A stretch of DNA of 7,301 nucleotides, taken from assembly GCA_013812565.1 (NCBI GenBank), contig JACCTF010000230.1, positions 1 through 7,301 of the forward strand, given 5' to 3'. The stretch's first letter is position 1, and every line of letters starts with the position of its first letter. Below, one piece after another: positions 6,985-7,301 of this stretch. The notes below the pieces were generated by a model. It ran no database searches. It had not been told where the DNA came from and worked only from the letters and a program-made list of their open reading frames with translations. A program made the position numbers and the translations under genes. Origin of the DNA: Pyrinomonadaceae bacterium. Its GTDB lineage: Bacteria > Acidobacteriota > Blastocatellia > Pyrinomonadales > Pyrinomonadaceae.

Positions 6985-7059
6985 TCAACGCCCTACAAGC
7001 CCGCAAAACTTGAGGACATAAACGATGTCTTCAACGAAATGAAAGCGGGCACGATTAAT
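6985..7059 (+). pseudogene. Possible C-terminal remnant of a zinc-type alcohol dehydrogenase
   Basis: In the frame beginning at 6985 the translation includes YKPAKLEDINDVFNEMKAGT, followed by IN. Medium-chain zinc-dependent alcohol dehydrogenases end in the pattern 'LE-IN-VF--M--G-I-GR-V-DF', and this piece matches up to the residues before the usual GRVV tail. The final ten or so residues are missing, and the frame runs on into out-of-frame reading of the next fragment. All of the catalytic and NAD-binding part is absent, since the region just upstream belongs to the IS5-like remnant. The match is short (about 20 residues) and made from memory, so the call is tentative. Confidence 0.45.
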
Positions 7060-7291
7060 CGAGGAGGTGCACGACACCCGCGATTGGCGGAGCATCATCG
7101 TGAACGGGCGGGCTGCACGGCTGACGACCGCCGAGGATCGGGTGCTCGCGCTGACGTACATCAAAGAAAGCAGTCCGGCGCAGACGCCCGCGATTCACGA
7201 ACGGTGGACGACTATATGGGCGCCCGATAAAGTTTCCGCCTTTTATCGCCTGCATCCTGATTTCATGAGCGGGCGCTCGACCGTCAGTTAG
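7043..7291 (+). pseudogene. Pyridoxamine 5'-phosphate oxidase-like flavin protein, C-terminal part
   Basis: The frame is open from 7043 to a TAG at 7289-7291. It encodes EEVHDTRDWRSIIVNGRAARL near its start and VSAFYRLHPDFMSGRSTV at its end. This fits the second half of small PNPOx-like/NimA-related FMN-binding proteins: a DWRS-I-V-GR strand, and a terminal Y-R--P---GR segment. Such proteins are about 150 residues; only about 75-80 remain and the N-terminal flavin-binding strands are missing. The only early start is a GTG at 7067 with GAGGAG touching it, too close for normal initiation. I read it as a 5'-truncated gene joined to the dehydrogenase scrap. It could in principle be a short expressed protein. 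Confidence 0.55.
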
Positions 7292-7301
7292 GCTTTCTGA
7301 A

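Overview
The window looks like a moderately GC-rich bacterial chromosome segment in two parts: a maltodextrin-utilisation operon on the minus strand, and a short stretch of mobile elements and gene remnants. My best guess for the host is an Acidobacteriota lineage such as Blastocatellia. That rests on two long-palindrome intergenic repeats, one with a CACAGAG/CTCTGTG theme and one with an AGATGTC theme, which I recall being scattered between genes in such genomes. No marker gene here proves the taxonomy.

Minus-strand operon, reading from right to left: malQ (4-alpha-glucanotransferase, 5234 to 3681), a secreted GH13 cyclomaltodextrinase/neopullulanase-like alpha-glucanase (to 1612), a 12-helix MFS sugar transporter (1525 to 59), and probably the first nine codons of another gene running off the left edge (27 to 1). 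The three complete genes form a coherent pathway. The exported GH13 enzyme opens or cuts alpha-glucans or cyclodextrins outside the cytoplasm. The symporter brings in maltose or short maltodextrins. MalQ then disproportionates them in the cytoplasm. Palindromic repeats sit in both internal junctions. One overlaps the apparent 5' end of the GH13 reading frame and makes its true start ambiguous. The other is a hairpin that begins at the GH13 stop codon.

The operon promoter region (about 5235-5335) is AT-rich and contains several small dyads. Immediately upstream lies an insertion sequence, bounded by 10-bp terminal inverted repeats at 5336-5345 and 6699-6708, that carries one intact IS4-superfamily-like DDE transposase.

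Right of the insertion sequence is a patch of decayed genes. It holds the N-terminal piece of an IS5-like transposase (6940 to about 6767), a likely C-terminal scrap of a zinc-type alcohol dehydrogenase (about 6985-7059), and directly after it, in another frame, the C-terminal half of a pyridoxamine-5'-phosphate-oxidase-like flavin protein (to 7291). This patch looks like the product of transposition and deletion. I see no CRISPR array, tRNA, rRNA or clear new defence system.
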